64,000 bases of DNA from Paucisalibacillus algeriensis (GTDB lineage: Bacteria; Bacillota; Bacilli; Bacillales; Amphibacillaceae): positions 186,001 through 250,000 of the forward strand of contig NZ_CBYO010000016.1 in NCBI RefSeq assembly GCF_000577245.1. The letters run 5' to 3'. Both the position numbers and the translations under genes were made by a program. Each line of letters begins with the position of its first letter. The stretch's first letter is position 1. Under the pieces are notes generated by a model that saw nothing but the letters and a program-made list of their open reading frames with translations, did not search any database and was not told where the DNA came from. Below are positions 37,183-47,576 of the stretch, piece after piece.

Positions 37183-38679
37183 ATGGGATCAATAGAAGGT
37201 ATTTTATCTGGTTTTCAAGTAGCCTTAAGTCTTGAAGGAATCTTATTTGTATTGATTGGGGTTCTTGTTGGTACATTTATTGGAATGTTACCTGGTCTTG
37301 GTCCAATTAGTGCAATCGCTGTTATGATTCCAATTACGTTTGGGATGGATCCAGCTCCTGCGCTTGTAATGATGGCGGGCGTTTATTACGGTGCTATATT
37401 CGGTGGATCAACATCCTCTATTCTATTAAATGCACCAGGAGTGTCTGGAACTGTTGCAACCGCATTTGATGGCTATCCAATGGCACAGCAGGGGAAAGCT
37501 GGGAAGGCACTAGCAATAGCAGCAATTTCTTCATTTGTTGGTGGAACAGTCAGTGTAATATTATTAATGTTGTTTGCACCGATGCTATCAAGCGTAGCAA
37601 TTTCATTTGACCCACCGGCATATTTTGCATTAATGTTTTTAGGTCTTACTGCTATTACAAGTCTATCAGAAGGATCAACTATTAAAGCATTAATTTCGGC
37701 AGTAATAGGGTTTATGGTCGTAACAATAGGAATTGATCCACAAACAGGTACACAGAGATTTACATTTGGAAATGTAAATCTACTAGAAGGTTTGGATTTC
37801 TTAGTAATCGCTTTAGGGTTATTTGCCCTTGCAGAGGTCTGTACATTAATTATTAATCGAAAGGATTTATACTTTGAAAATAAGCGTAAAATAGGAAGTT
37901 TAAAAATAACGAAAGATGAATTTAAGGAAATGAGAGGTCCAATGACTAGACAGTCTTTCCTTGGGTTTTTATTAGGTGTGTTACCGGGGGCAGGAGCAAC
38001 CATTGCTTCTTTTATAGGATATATAACGGAAAAGCGAATTTCCAAGAATCCTGAAGAATTTGGGAGGGGTTCAATAAAAGGTCTTGCAGCACCGGAAACA
38101 GCCAATAATGCAGCAACAAGTGGTGCGTTTGTTCCTCTATTAAGTTTAGGTATCCCTGGTTCAGGAACAACCGCGGTCATGTTAGGTGCATTTTTAGTAC
38201 TCAACGTACAACCTGGACCATTATTAATGACCGATCGTCCGGAAATCTTCTGGGGAATTATTGCAAGTATGTATATCGGGAATGTTTTTCTACTAATCTT
38301 AAATCTACCATTAATTCCTTATATCTCAAAAATACTAAAGATACCACGTCCTTTATTAATATCGTTGGTAATCATGTTTAGTATTATAGGGGTATATGCA
38401 ATTAGCTTTAATACATTTGATTTGTATATGCTACTGTTATTTGGGGTAGTTGGATTCTTGATGCGTCTATTTTCTTTCCCTGCACCTCCATTTATTCTAG
38501 CTTTCATTTTGGGTGGTATGATGGAGCAAGCGTTCAGACAATCCTTAACGATTTCAAATGGAAACTACATGATTTTTGTGGAAAGTCCAATTGCTATAAG
38601 TCTATTGATTGTTGGCTTCTTATCATTTTTGTTCCCAATTGTAGGTCATTACCGTCGTAAACGAAAAGGAATACAATGA
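37183..38679 (+). CDS. tctA: Tripartite tricarboxylate transporter, large permease TctA
   Basis: A 498-residue, roughly 12-helix permease with the family signatures: GMLPGLGPISAIAVMIP near residue 33, YGAIFGGSTSSIL near 67, GVLPGAGATIASF near 265, and GIPGSGTTAVMLGA near 325. It drives uptake by ion gradient with TctB and TctC. AAGGAG precedes the ATG. Its TGA overlaps the next start by four bases (ATGA), indicating translational coupling. Confidence 0.95.
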   Translation: MGSIEGILSGFQVALSLEGILFVLIGVLVGTFIGMLPGLGPISAIAVMIPITFGMDPAPALVMMAGVYYGAIFGGSTSSILLNAPGVSGTVATAFDGYPMAQQGKAGKALAIAAISSFVGGTVSVILLMLFAPMLSSVAISFDPPAYFALMFLGLTAITSLSEGSTIKALISAVIGFMVVTIGIDPQTGTQRFTFGNVNLLEGLDFLVIALGLFALAEVCTLIINRKDLYFENKRKIGSLKITKDEFKEMRGPMTRQSFLGFLLGVLPGAGATIASFIGYITEKRISKNPEEFGRGSIKGLAAPETANNAATSGAFVPLLSLGIPGSGTTAVMLGAFLVLNVQPGPLLMTDRPEIFWGIIASMYIGNVFLLILNLPLIPYISKILKIPRPLLISLVIMFSIIGVYAISFNTFDLYMLLLFGVVGFLMRLFSFPAPPFILAFILGGMMEQAFRQSLTISNGNYMIFVESPIAISLLIVGFLSFLFPIVGHYRRKRKGIQ

Positions 38680-40094
38680 TGAAACGGGTACTAAGAGAAT
38701 TACACTTGAATAGAAAAACAATGCTATACCTACTATTAGGTATGGCTTGTTTTATGTTTTTAGGCTTTGAACAATCCAACCTCTTCCTTGAATTTTCAAG
38801 TGAACAGGAGTGGACATTAGTATTACTTTTTATTGCCATGTTCTTGTGGATTGTTAATCCAATTCCAAGTAGTGCAAGTAGCATATTAATTTTATCGTTA
38901 ATGCTTGTATTTCATTTAGTAGATGATATCGAAAACGCACTTTCTGGATTTTCCACTTCTGCATTATACTTTGTGTTAATGCTTTCAATTATTAGTCAAG
39001 CTCTAGTTAAGGTAAGAATCGATCGTATTATTGCGCGATTTTTATTCAAGGTAAGCAAAGGTGGTCCAAAGGCTATTTTTATAGGACTACCGCTTTTTAT
39101 GTTAGTTTCGCCGATTTTATTACCATCTGCAGTAGCAAGATTTAAGATATTATTGCCGCTGCTAAGACGTCTTAATTCTTTTTATGGATATTCGGATAAA
39201 AGTTTATTTATGAAGTTTTGTGTTTACATCATTGGGATGATGAATCAAAATGCTACAATGGTCATCTATACAGGTGGAGGATTTCCCATTCTTGCCTCGC
39301 AATTAATTCGGGATTTTGAAATAGGGAATTTTGGATGGATAGACTGGTTTTTAATCATTGCACCTCCTTTGTGGATCGGTTCTTTAATCTTTTTGTTATT
39401 TGTGTGGCAGTTTTTGAAATATACGACTCCAGATGAAGATAAATTTGTACGGAATGATACTTTAGGTGTACAAAATCAGGAATATGAAACGATTACGTCC
39501 AAAACTTGGGTTGTTGTCGTTGCATTTCTTTGTATGATTGTAACATGGATTGTAGTCGATCAAGATTTCCCTATTTTGCTTCCGCCAATGCTGCTTGTGG
39601 TTTTTTATGCTATTCCGAAGATGGGACTGGTGACAAATAAGGTAATTCGAGATTTTGATTGGGAAAATTTCTTAATGCTTGGTGCGTCTTTCTCATTGGG
39701 TATTCTAATTCAGGAAAATGGAACAGCATCGAAATTGGCTAAGTTATTAATCGGATTTGTTCCTGATAATATTGAATTACTAGGAATGTTGTTGATTATC
39801 GCAAGTATTGTTTTTATATTACGCTTCTTTTTTATCGTCCCGTCTTCGGCAATCATTGTTATTTTTCCAATTGTCATGTCATATGCTGATATATTAGGGA
39901 TAGAACCTATGAAATTAGCATTTCTTACCGTGATGGTAACGGGGAGTGTTATGGTGCTACCAATTCATTCAACTGCGGTATATTATGGATTTCAGACAGG
40001 TGTTTTTACCAAAAAAGAGCATTATTTAATTGGTGTAGCAACTAGCTTATTTTTTATGGTTGTGTCTGTATTAACTGCGTTTTTATATTGGTAG
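38676..40094 (+). CDS. SLC13/DASS-family anion permease
   Basis: A 472-residue membrane protein with about 11-12 hydrophobic segments and DASS-like motifs (FLWIVNPIPSSASSIL, MMNQNATMVIYTGGG, a C-terminal VMVTGSVMVLPIHSTAVYYG). The family moves dicarboxylates, citrate or sulfate with sodium. The start overlaps the tctA stop by four bases, so a second carboxylate transporter is coupled to the tripartite system. That is uncommon, and suggests one substrate and one product, or two related substrates. Confidence 0.85.
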   Translation: MMKRVLRELHLNRKTMLYLLLGMACFMFLGFEQSNLFLEFSSEQEWTLVLLFIAMFLWIVNPIPSSASSILILSLMLVFHLVDDIENALSGFSTSALYFVLMLSIISQALVKVRIDRIIARFLFKVSKGGPKAIFIGLPLFMLVSPILLPSAVARFKILLPLLRRLNSFYGYSDKSLFMKFCVYIIGMMNQNATMVIYTGGGFPILASQLIRDFEIGNFGWIDWFLIIAPPLWIGSLIFLLFVWQFLKYTTPDEDKFVRNDTLGVQNQEYETITSKTWVVVVAFLCMIVTWIVVDQDFPILLPPMLLVVFYAIPKMGLVTNKVIRDFDWENFLMLGASFSLGILIQENGTASKLAKLLIGFVPDNIELLGMLLIIASIVFILRFFFIVPSSAIIVIFPIVMSYADILGIEPMKLAFLTVMVTGSVMVLPIHSTAVYYGFQTGVFTKKEHYLIGVATSLFFMVVSVLTAFLYW

Positions 40095-40167
40095 AGATAA
40101 TGAATTTAGCTTGTGCGTCATATGGTAGAATAGAAGATAAAGGATATTCCTAAGGAGGATGCCATAA

Positions 40168-40884
40168 TTGAAGCCGTTAATTGGTGTTGTTACTTCTACA
40201 GATTTGGAACAGGATGTTTACTATACGTCTAAAGATAATGTGAATGCTATTAACAGGGCAGGTGGGGTTCCATTTTTGCTCTCATATTCTCAAAATAAAG
40301 ATGATATTTTAGAGATTGCTAGAAAATTAGATGGATTATACGCAACCGGTGGATATGATATTGATCCAACAATATTTGGAGAGGAGCCACATCCAAAATT
40401 AGGGATCATTATTCCAGAACGGGATTTATTTGAAATAGAGCTGATGAAAAGAGTACTAGAATTAGATAAACCAATTATGGGTGTTTGTCGTGGAAGTCAG
40501 ACATTAAATATTGCGCTTGGTGGCGATATGTATCAGGATATTTATGCACAAATACCCGGTGAACTCCTGCAGCACCAGCAAAAGGCACCAAAGATGCATG
40601 GGTCACATTATGTGGATGTTTTAGAAGGATCATTGTTGAAGGAATTGACTGGAAAAACTAGAATGAAAGTAAATAGTAGACATCATCAAGCTAATCGTAA
40701 CGTGATTAATCCCCTTCAAGTAAGTGCGCTGGCTAGTGATGGGGTGATCGAAGCCATAGAAAGCACAAAACATCGATTTGTTTTGGCTGTTCAATGGCAT
40801 CCGGAGAGCATGTTAGTTAGTGATGATGAAGCTTCGGAAGCTATTTTTAATGGGTTTATTGAGGCTTGTAAAGGTAATTCGTGA
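40168..40884 (+). CDS. Gamma-glutamyl-gamma-aminobutyrate hydrolase-like class I amidotransferase (PuuD family)
   Basis: A 238-residue peptidase C26 protein. The nucleophile is in MGVCRGSQTLNIALGG (about Cys111), and the catalytic His/Glu pair is in VQWHPE near the C terminus; a YATGGYDIDP segment precedes. It cleaves gamma-glutamyl amide bonds (to GABA or related amines). TTG start, after AAGGAGG. It lies 73 bases after the permease and 58 before the dipeptidase, as part of the same catabolic operon. Confidence 0.92.
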   Translation: MKPLIGVVTSTDLEQDVYYTSKDNVNAINRAGGVPFLLSYSQNKDDILEIARKLDGLYATGGYDIDPTIFGEEPHPKLGIIIPERDLFEIELMKRVLELDKPIMGVCRGSQTLNIALGGDMYQDIYAQIPGELLQHQQKAPKMHGSHYVDVLEGSLLKELTGKTRMKVNSRHHQANRNVINPLQVSALASDGVIEAIESTKHRFVLAVQWHPESMLVSDDEASEAIFNGFIEACKGNS

Positions 40885-40942
40885 ATGAAGAGCATAATCC
40901 CAAAAATAGAAACCACAACCCCAAATAGAAAGGAGCATCTAT

Positions 40943-41890
40943 TTGAAAGTTATCGATACTCATTGTGATGCTTTATTAAAACTACAACAATTAAAACGAA
41001 TACCATTTTCGAAAACACAACTCCAATTCAAAGATTCACAAGAGCTAAACACGAATCTTCAATATTTAAAAAAAGGAAAGATAAATGTACAGTTTTTTGC
41101 AATTTTTATGATGCCAGATGTCCCTACTAACGAAAAATGGCAACATGCCCTTGAGCAAATTGATATTTTTTATAATGAAATTCTAGGAAAAAACCCTGAA
41201 ATGAAGCATATCAAAAAGTGGAAGGAAATAAGGGACTTAAGAGATGGAGAAATAGGTGCTGTTTTGACATTGGAAGGTGCAGATGCATTTGGGAATGACC
41301 TTGTAAAATTACGAATGCTATATCAACTTGGTGTACTTTCTATTGGATTAACTTGGAATAACGCAAATCTATGTGCAGATGGTGTGGAAGAACCGAGGGG
41401 TGCTGGTTTAACTTCTTTTGGTAGAGAAGTAGTCCAGTTAAACAATGAACATGGTGTTTTAACAGATGTTTCACACCTTTCTGTAAAAGCTTTTTGGGAT
41501 GTGATGGAAACTGCAAAGTACCCAATTGCGAGCCATTCCAACGCTTTTGCTTTGTGTCAACATCCTCGTAATTTGAATGATGAACAAATAAAAGCAATGT
41601 TTGAACGAGATGCTATGATCCATGTTGTCTTCTGGCCACCTTTTATTAATCACGAGCGAAGAGACGCTACAATAGATGACTTGATTCGTCATATCGATTA
41701 TTTATGTGAGCTTGGGGGAATTCAACATATTGGACTAGGATCTGATTTTGATGGGATTTCTTCTTTTGTTACGGATTTAGAGAATGCTTCTAAATATCAA
41801 AATCTCATTAATGAACTACTAAAACACTTTTCAGAAGAAGAAGTTAAGGGGTTCGCACATCAGAATTTTTTGAATCACTATTTAAATTAA
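40943..41890 (+). CDS. Membrane dipeptidase-like hydrolase (peptidase M19)
   Basis: A 315-residue TIM-barrel metal hydrolase. The N-terminal DTHCDALLKL carries the first metal ligands, LEGADAF has the bridging Glu, and DVSHLS, IASHSNAF and GLGSDFDGI complete the M19 pattern. It cleaves dipeptides or related amide bonds. TTG start after AAAGGAG. It is the last gene of the transporter operon, before a hairpin. Confidence 0.93.
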   Translation: MKVIDTHCDALLKLQQLKRIPFSKTQLQFKDSQELNTNLQYLKKGKINVQFFAIFMMPDVPTNEKWQHALEQIDIFYNEILGKNPEMKHIKKWKEIRDLRDGEIGAVLTLEGADAFGNDLVKLRMLYQLGVLSIGLTWNNANLCADGVEEPRGAGLTSFGREVVQLNNEHGVLTDVSHLSVKAFWDVMETAKYPIASHSNAFALCQHPRNLNDEQIKAMFERDAMIHVVFWPPFINHERRDATIDDLIRHIDYLCELGGIQHIGLGSDFDGISSFVTDLENASKYQNLINELLKHFSEEEVKGFAHQNFLNHYLN

Positions 41891-41899
41891 TGATTAACC

Positions 41900-41926
41900 G
41901 GTATAAGGTCCTAACCTTATACCTTA
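41900..41926 (+). terminator. Terminator-like hairpin
   Basis: GGTATAAGGT and ACCTTATACC form a perfect 10-bp stem with a 4-base loop, nine bases after the dipeptidase stop; the following tract is only partly T-rich. Confidence 0.7.
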
Positions 41927-41954
41927 TCCATCTTCAATTTTAAGAGGTGAGGAA

Positions 41955-42665
41955 ATGAAAGGACATGTAACAGAAATATTTAATCAACTTTCGACTGTTT
42001 ATGAAAAAACAGTTGATAAGGAAGGCTTGTATAATACAGAGTATGAAAGACCAGCCATGTTAAATGAGTTGCCAAAGGATCTTTCTAATAAAAAAATACT
42101 GGATGCAGGATGTGCTGCAGGGTGGTATACAGAGCAATTAATTCAAAGAGGGGCAACTGTTGTTGCTATTGATATTAGTCCCGAAATGGTCAATGCCACC
42201 AAAAGGCGAGTAGTTGGTAATGTCAACGTTATATGTATGGACCTGGAAGCACACATGCCTTTTACGGACAATACATTTGATTATATTATTAGTTCACTAA
42301 CCCTGCATTATCTCAAGGATTGGAAACACACTTTTCAGGAAATTAAGCGTGTGCTTAAACCCAATGGTACATTACTATTTTCAGTCCATCACCCTTTTAC
42401 AGATATAAGCTGGACTAAGGAAAAACAGTACTATTCTACGGAGCTAATTATCGATAACTGGAACAAGGATGGAAAAACATATGAAGTTCCTTTCTATCGA
42501 AGACCACTTCAATACATCATAAATACAACATCACGTTATTTTTTACTAGAAAAAATAATAGAACCACAACCAACCCAAACATTTAAAGAGTATGCACCTG
42601 AAAAATATGAAGTCTTATTAAAGAGACCACAGTTTTTGATTATCAAGTCCACTAATTCTGCATAG
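41955..42665 (+). CDS. Class I SAM-dependent methyltransferase
   Basis: A 236-residue protein with the Rossmann SAM-binding motif ILDAGCAAGWYTEQL at about 49-63, motif II VVAIDISPEMV, and the FDYIISSLTLHYL/LKPNGTLLFSVHHP region of the UbiE/Methyltransf_11 group. The substrate is unknown. AGAGGTGAGG precedes the ATG. It sits 64 bases after the dipeptidase gene, beyond a hairpin, so it may be a separate transcript. Confidence 0.9.
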   Translation: MKGHVTEIFNQLSTVYEKTVDKEGLYNTEYERPAMLNELPKDLSNKKILDAGCAAGWYTEQLIQRGATVVAIDISPEMVNATKRRVVGNVNVICMDLEAHMPFTDNTFDYIISSLTLHYLKDWKHTFQEIKRVLKPNGTLLFSVHHPFTDISWTKEKQYYSTELIIDNWNKDGKTYEVPFYRRPLQYIINTTSRYFLLEKIIEPQPTQTFKEYAPEKYEVLLKRPQFLIIKSTNSA

Positions 42666-42808
42666 GAAAAGTTTCCAGTCATATACTGTTATGTTAATTG
42701 GTATGCCATTTCGCTTTGTTGCATATGATGAATAAAGCATTTTTTCCTTATTACAGGGGAATGCCGGTAAAGTCATTTCACAACTTGAGTGAGGAGGAAC
42801 ATGCAAGC

Positions 42809-43387
42809 ATGTGTGGAATAACCGGTATTGTTGATTTAAGAAACTTCGTAAGAGAAAAGCGAGATATACTAGCGGATATAACTGATTCGTTAACAACGAG
42901 GGGTTCTGCAAATGTTTGGTTTAGCACCTTTGTTGGGTTCGGCTATAAAGGTGTGAAAGGTGATGGGTTAGTACAAAAGAAAGCAAATGGGAATATGTAC
43001 GCTATTGCATTTAGTGGTAACTTAGATAATATCGAGGATGTAAGTAAGAAACTTTTGGAGAAAGGGCATACCTTTCAAAATTTTTCTGAAGCAGAGGTAG
43101 CATTAACTGCTTATATTGAATCAAAAGAAAATTGTTTGACTCATTTAGATGGTAATTTTATTTTTACTGTTTGGGATGATGTTAAGCAAGAGCTTTTTAT
43201 GACATGTTTTCAATATGGACCATTGTATTATTTTCAACATCACAGTCTTCTCTTATTTGGCACCGATAAGAATGTATTAGAGAAATATCATACTGTAACT
43301 CCACAGAGTATTAGAGAATTGCGTGCAGGACATTCAATGATATTTTTCAATAAAATTATTACAGAATGGGATAATCTAGATAAGTAA
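42809..43387 (+). CDS. Stand-alone class II glutaminase domain related to asparagine synthase, degenerate
   Basis: A 192-residue protein starting MCGITGIVDLRNF, like the glutaminase domain of asparagine synthases (Cys2 nucleophile). It has TVWDDVKQELFMT and a final ELRAGHSMIFF, which parallels the end of that domain in AsnB. The usual HRGPD motif is replaced by TRGSANVW, and no synthetase domain follows before a clean stop and terminator. GAGGAGG lies 11 bases before the ATG; an alternative in-frame start at 42698 would bury Cys2. The activity is doubtful and the partner unknown. Confidence 0.75.
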   Translation: MCGITGIVDLRNFVREKRDILADITDSLTTRGSANVWFSTFVGFGYKGVKGDGLVQKKANGNMYAIAFSGNLDNIEDVSKKLLEKGHTFQNFSEAEVALTAYIESKENCLTHLDGNFIFTVWDDVKQELFMTCFQYGPLYYFQHHSLLLFGTDKNVLEKYHTVTPQSIRELRAGHSMIFFNKIITEWDNLDK

Positions 43388-43419
43388 AAAGGCACTGACA
43401 GCGATCACTGCCTTTTTTC
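43386..43419 (+). terminator. Intrinsic terminator
   Basis: AAAAAGGCA and TGCCTTTTT flank an inner paired segment and end in six T, directly after the glutaminase-domain gene. Confidence 0.85.
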
Positions 43420-43633
43420 TATTATAGAGGAACTTCTTATTATATTTGATCAATTTCTGTGGTTACATATTTTACCATTAAAGTGTCCAATTAATGATTT
43501 GAAGGTTGTCCCAGTTTCGATATCAATCTTATAAAAGTTGAAATTTTATGTCGGAGAAACAAGAATATTATAAAGATATTAAATAAATCAATTATTGAAT
43601 TAATTAGTGTGTGATGTTATATTTGGGGTAGAT

Positions 43634-43647
43634 TGTCAGCGCTTACA
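43634..43647 (+). promoter_or_regulatory. cre site (CcpA) upstream of fdhA
   Basis: TGTCAGCGCTTACA fully matches the cre consensus TGWNANCGNTNWCA. It lies 34 bases before the GTG start of the dehydrogenase, a position suited to catabolite repression or roadblock. Confidence 0.75.
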
Positions 43648-43680
43648 ACGACATCCAATTTATTAAAAAGGAGTGGTATT

Positions 43681-44928
43681 GTGAGTAACAAGGCAGTAGT
43701 TTATAACAAACCAGGCGAGGTTGAAGTAAGGGATATTGGTTATCCAGATTTAGTCCTTCGTGACGGACCTGGGGTAAATCCACTGAATGTTGGGCGAAAA
43801 TGTAACCATGGGGTCATTTTGAAGGTAATCACTACAAATATTTGTGGTAGCGACCAACATATGGTTCGTGGTCGTACAACAGCACCTAGTGGACTTGTAT
43901 TAGGCCATGAGATTACTGGTGAAGTAATAGAGGTTGGAGGTGATGTGGAATTTATTAAGAAGGGCGATATTGTTTCTGTACCATTCAATATTGCCTGTGG
44001 TCGTTGTGTGAATTGTAGAAAACAAGATACGCATATATGTTTGAACGTTAATCCTGATCGTCCAGGTTCTGCTTATGGTTATGTAGACATGGGTGGATGG
44101 GTTGGAGGGCAATCAGAATATGTGATGGTACCATATGCTGATTTCCAACTATTAAAATTCCCTGATCGTGAACAAGCATTAGATAAAATATTGGATTTAA
44201 CGATGTTATCTGATATTTTTCCAACTGGATATCATGGTGCCGTTAGTGCCGGAGTAAAGATGGGGTCAACTGTTTATGTTGCTGGTGCAGGTCCTGTTGG
44301 TTTAGCAGCAGCACATTCTGCTCAATTATTAGGTGCTTCGGTCGTTATTGTTGGTGATTTAATTGAAGAACGATTGGCTCAGGCAAGAAGCTTTGGTTGT
44401 GAAACGATTAACCTTAGAGAACATGATAATCTAGGAGAACAAATTACAGAAATCATAGGGGTTCCAGAGGTTGACTGTGCAATTGATGCAGTAGGTTTTG
44501 AAGCAAGTGGCCATGGAAGAGATGCCGGTGAAGCTCCGGCGACCGTACTTAACTCTATTATGGATGTAACTAAAGCTGGTGGTCGACTTGGTATTCCTGG
44601 TTTATATGTAACTGGAGATCCAGGCGCTAGCGATGATGATGCCAAAGAAGGAACGTTGAAAATTCGTTTTGGACTTGGTTTTGCAAAGGCGCATATCTTT
44701 GTTACTGGTCAAACTCCAGTAATGCGATATAACCGTGATTTGATGAGAGCGATACTTAGTGGAAGGGCGCAAATAGCTAAGGCAGTCAATGCAACACTAA
44801 TTTCCATAGATGAAGCTCCAGATGGCTATAAGAAATTTGATGGTGGGATTTCTCGTAAGTTTGTTATTGACCCACATGGTATGGTTCGTGACCGAATGGC
44901 TGCATCAGCAAGTGCCCATGCTAAATAA
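43681..44928 (+). CDS. fdhA: Glutathione-independent formaldehyde dehydrogenase, zinc-dependent MDR family
   Basis: A 415-residue medium-chain dehydrogenase that follows the Pseudomonas FdhA pattern closely: ICGSDQHMVRGRTTA with zinc ligand Cys56, LGHEITGEVIE, ACGRCVNC structural-zinc loop, YGYVDMGGWVGGQSEYV, SDIFPTGYHGAV, and GAGPVGLAAA for NAD. It oxidises formaldehyde (and other short aldehydes by dismutation) using bound NAD. GTG at 43681 is chosen because AAAAGGAG precedes it; the longer frame from 43633 runs across the cre site. Monocistronic, before a terminator. Confidence 0.93.
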   Translation: MSNKAVVYNKPGEVEVRDIGYPDLVLRDGPGVNPLNVGRKCNHGVILKVITTNICGSDQHMVRGRTTAPSGLVLGHEITGEVIEVGGDVEFIKKGDIVSVPFNIACGRCVNCRKQDTHICLNVNPDRPGSAYGYVDMGGWVGGQSEYVMVPYADFQLLKFPDREQALDKILDLTMLSDIFPTGYHGAVSAGVKMGSTVYVAGAGPVGLAAAHSAQLLGASVVIVGDLIEERLAQARSFGCETINLREHDNLGEQITEIIGVPEVDCAIDAVGFEASGHGRDAGEAPATVLNSIMDVTKAGGRLGIPGLYVTGDPGASDDDAKEGTLKIRFGLGFAKAHIFVTGQTPVMRYNRDLMRAILSGRAQIAKAVNATLISIDEAPDGYKKFDGGISRKFVIDPHGMVRDRMAASASAHAK

Positions 44929-44958
44929 TAATTACAAGTAACAATAAAATAAAGTATG

Positions 44959-45005
44959 AAAGGTCTACACACTAGCTAGAGAATGCTATTTGAGTAGACC
45001 TTTTT
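44959..45005 (+). terminator. Intrinsic terminator of fdhA
   Basis: AAAGGTCTAC and GTAGACCTTT pair across a 25-base apical region and end in T residues, 31 bases after the fdhA stop. Confidence 0.85.
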
Positions 45006-45054
45006 ACAATAATATGGAATGTATTTTTTCCACTTGGAATATAGTGTAATAGAG

Positions 45055-45093
45055 AAATTGGTACATGCTGTACTCGGACTTATAGACCAATTT
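45055..45093 (+). promoter_or_regulatory. Leader hairpin upstream of glpF
   Basis: AAATTGGT and ACCAATTT form a stem around a 23-base loop and are followed by T residues, 41 bases before the glpF start. B. subtilis glp leaders contain terminators opened by the GlpP antiterminator. This hairpin is in the right place for such control, but a GlpP site is not shown. Confidence 0.5.
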
Positions 45094-45133
45094 TCCTAAT
45101 AAAATTATTATTCTGAAAAGGGGTGTAGGTAAA

Positions 45134-45964
45134 ATGTCAGAATTTATGGCGGAATTGATTGGGACGATGATTTTGATTATTCTCGGTGGTGGTGTAGTAG
45201 GTGGAGTAGTACTTAAAAACTCTAAGGCTGAGGGTTCTGGTTGGATTGTTATAACAGTTGGATGGGGCCTCGCTGTAGCTATGGCAGTTTATGCGGTGGG
45301 AAGTTTTTCTGGTGCACATATTAATCCAGCAGTTACACTTGGATTTGCAGCAGTTGGGGAATTCGAGTGGGCAAAGGTACCATTATATATTACTGCACAA
45401 ATGCTAGGTGCTATAATTGGGGGAGCAGTAGTATACCTAACTTATTTGGCGCATTGGCGTAAAACCGATGACCCAGCTACAAAGCTTGCAGTGTTTTCTA
45501 CAGCACCAGCAGAACGCAGTATGTTTGCTAACTTCTTGACAGAGACAATTGGTACGTTTGTGTTACTCCTCGGCTTAATGTTTATTGGGGCAAATGAATT
45601 TACAGAAGGGCTGAACCCATTAATTGTTGGCTTATTAATTGTAGCAATAGGTGTGTCCCTTGGTGGACCAACAGGATATGCTATTAACCCAGCTCGTGAT
45701 TTAGGACCGAGAATTGCTCATGCTATCCTTCCAATTGCCGGTAAAGGGGATTCTGATTGGGGCTACTCATGGATTCCAGTATTAGGACCAATATTTGGAG
45801 GAATTTACGGGGCTGTTTTCTATCAAGCTTTCTTTGTAGGAAACTTTTCAGTGTTATTCTGGATTATGAGTATTTTGATGCTAGTGGCTATAGGTGGAGC
45901 AGTAAATGAGGACTTTAAAAAGCAAGGGGCTAGTATCGGAAAGGCAGACAAAGAAGCGGTATAG
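45134..45964 (+). CDS. glpF: Glycerol uptake facilitator (aquaglyceroporin)
   Basis: A 276-residue MIP-family channel with six transmembrane segments and both pore motifs: GAHINPAVTLGF near residue 63 and GYAINPARDLGPR near 188. The Asp after the second NPAR is the mark of glycerol-conducting members. AAGGGGTG precedes the ATG. It is followed 30 bases later by glpK, giving the standard glpFK operon. Confidence 0.95.
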   Translation: MSEFMAELIGTMILIILGGGVVGGVVLKNSKAEGSGWIVITVGWGLAVAMAVYAVGSFSGAHINPAVTLGFAAVGEFEWAKVPLYITAQMLGAIIGGAVVYLTYLAHWRKTDDPATKLAVFSTAPAERSMFANFLTETIGTFVLLLGLMFIGANEFTEGLNPLIVGLLIVAIGVSLGGPTGYAINPARDLGPRIAHAILPIAGKGDSDWGYSWIPVLGPIFGGIYGAVFYQAFFVGNFSVLFWIMSILMLVAIGGAVNEDFKKQGASIGKADKEAV

Positions 45965-47491
<1,527 letters not shown>

Positions 47492-47514
47492 TTAAATAAA
47501 AGGTAAAGCATACG

Positions 47515-47553
47515 AAAGGACCCTAATGACATGATGAATGCTAGGGTCCTTTT
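47515..47553 (+). terminator. Intrinsic terminator between glpK and dhaK
   Basis: AAAGGACCCTA and TAGGGTCCTTT form an 11-bp stem with a 16-base loop and T tail. It separates the glpFK transcript from dhaKLM, although read-through is possible because only 23 bases remain before dhaK. Confidence 0.85.
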
Positions 47554-47576
47554 ATAATAAACCGGGGGGATTTTGG

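Noticed and set aside
37473-38204. 243-residue minus-strand ORF opposite tctA
   Set aside because: Antisense shadow of a clear membrane protein gene; composition is Pro/Ala/Asn-rich with no recognisable motifs.
42698-42808. N-terminal extension of the glutaminase-domain protein
   Set aside because: Class II amidotransferases need Cys directly after the initiator Met, and GAGGAGG lies just before the ATG at 42809.
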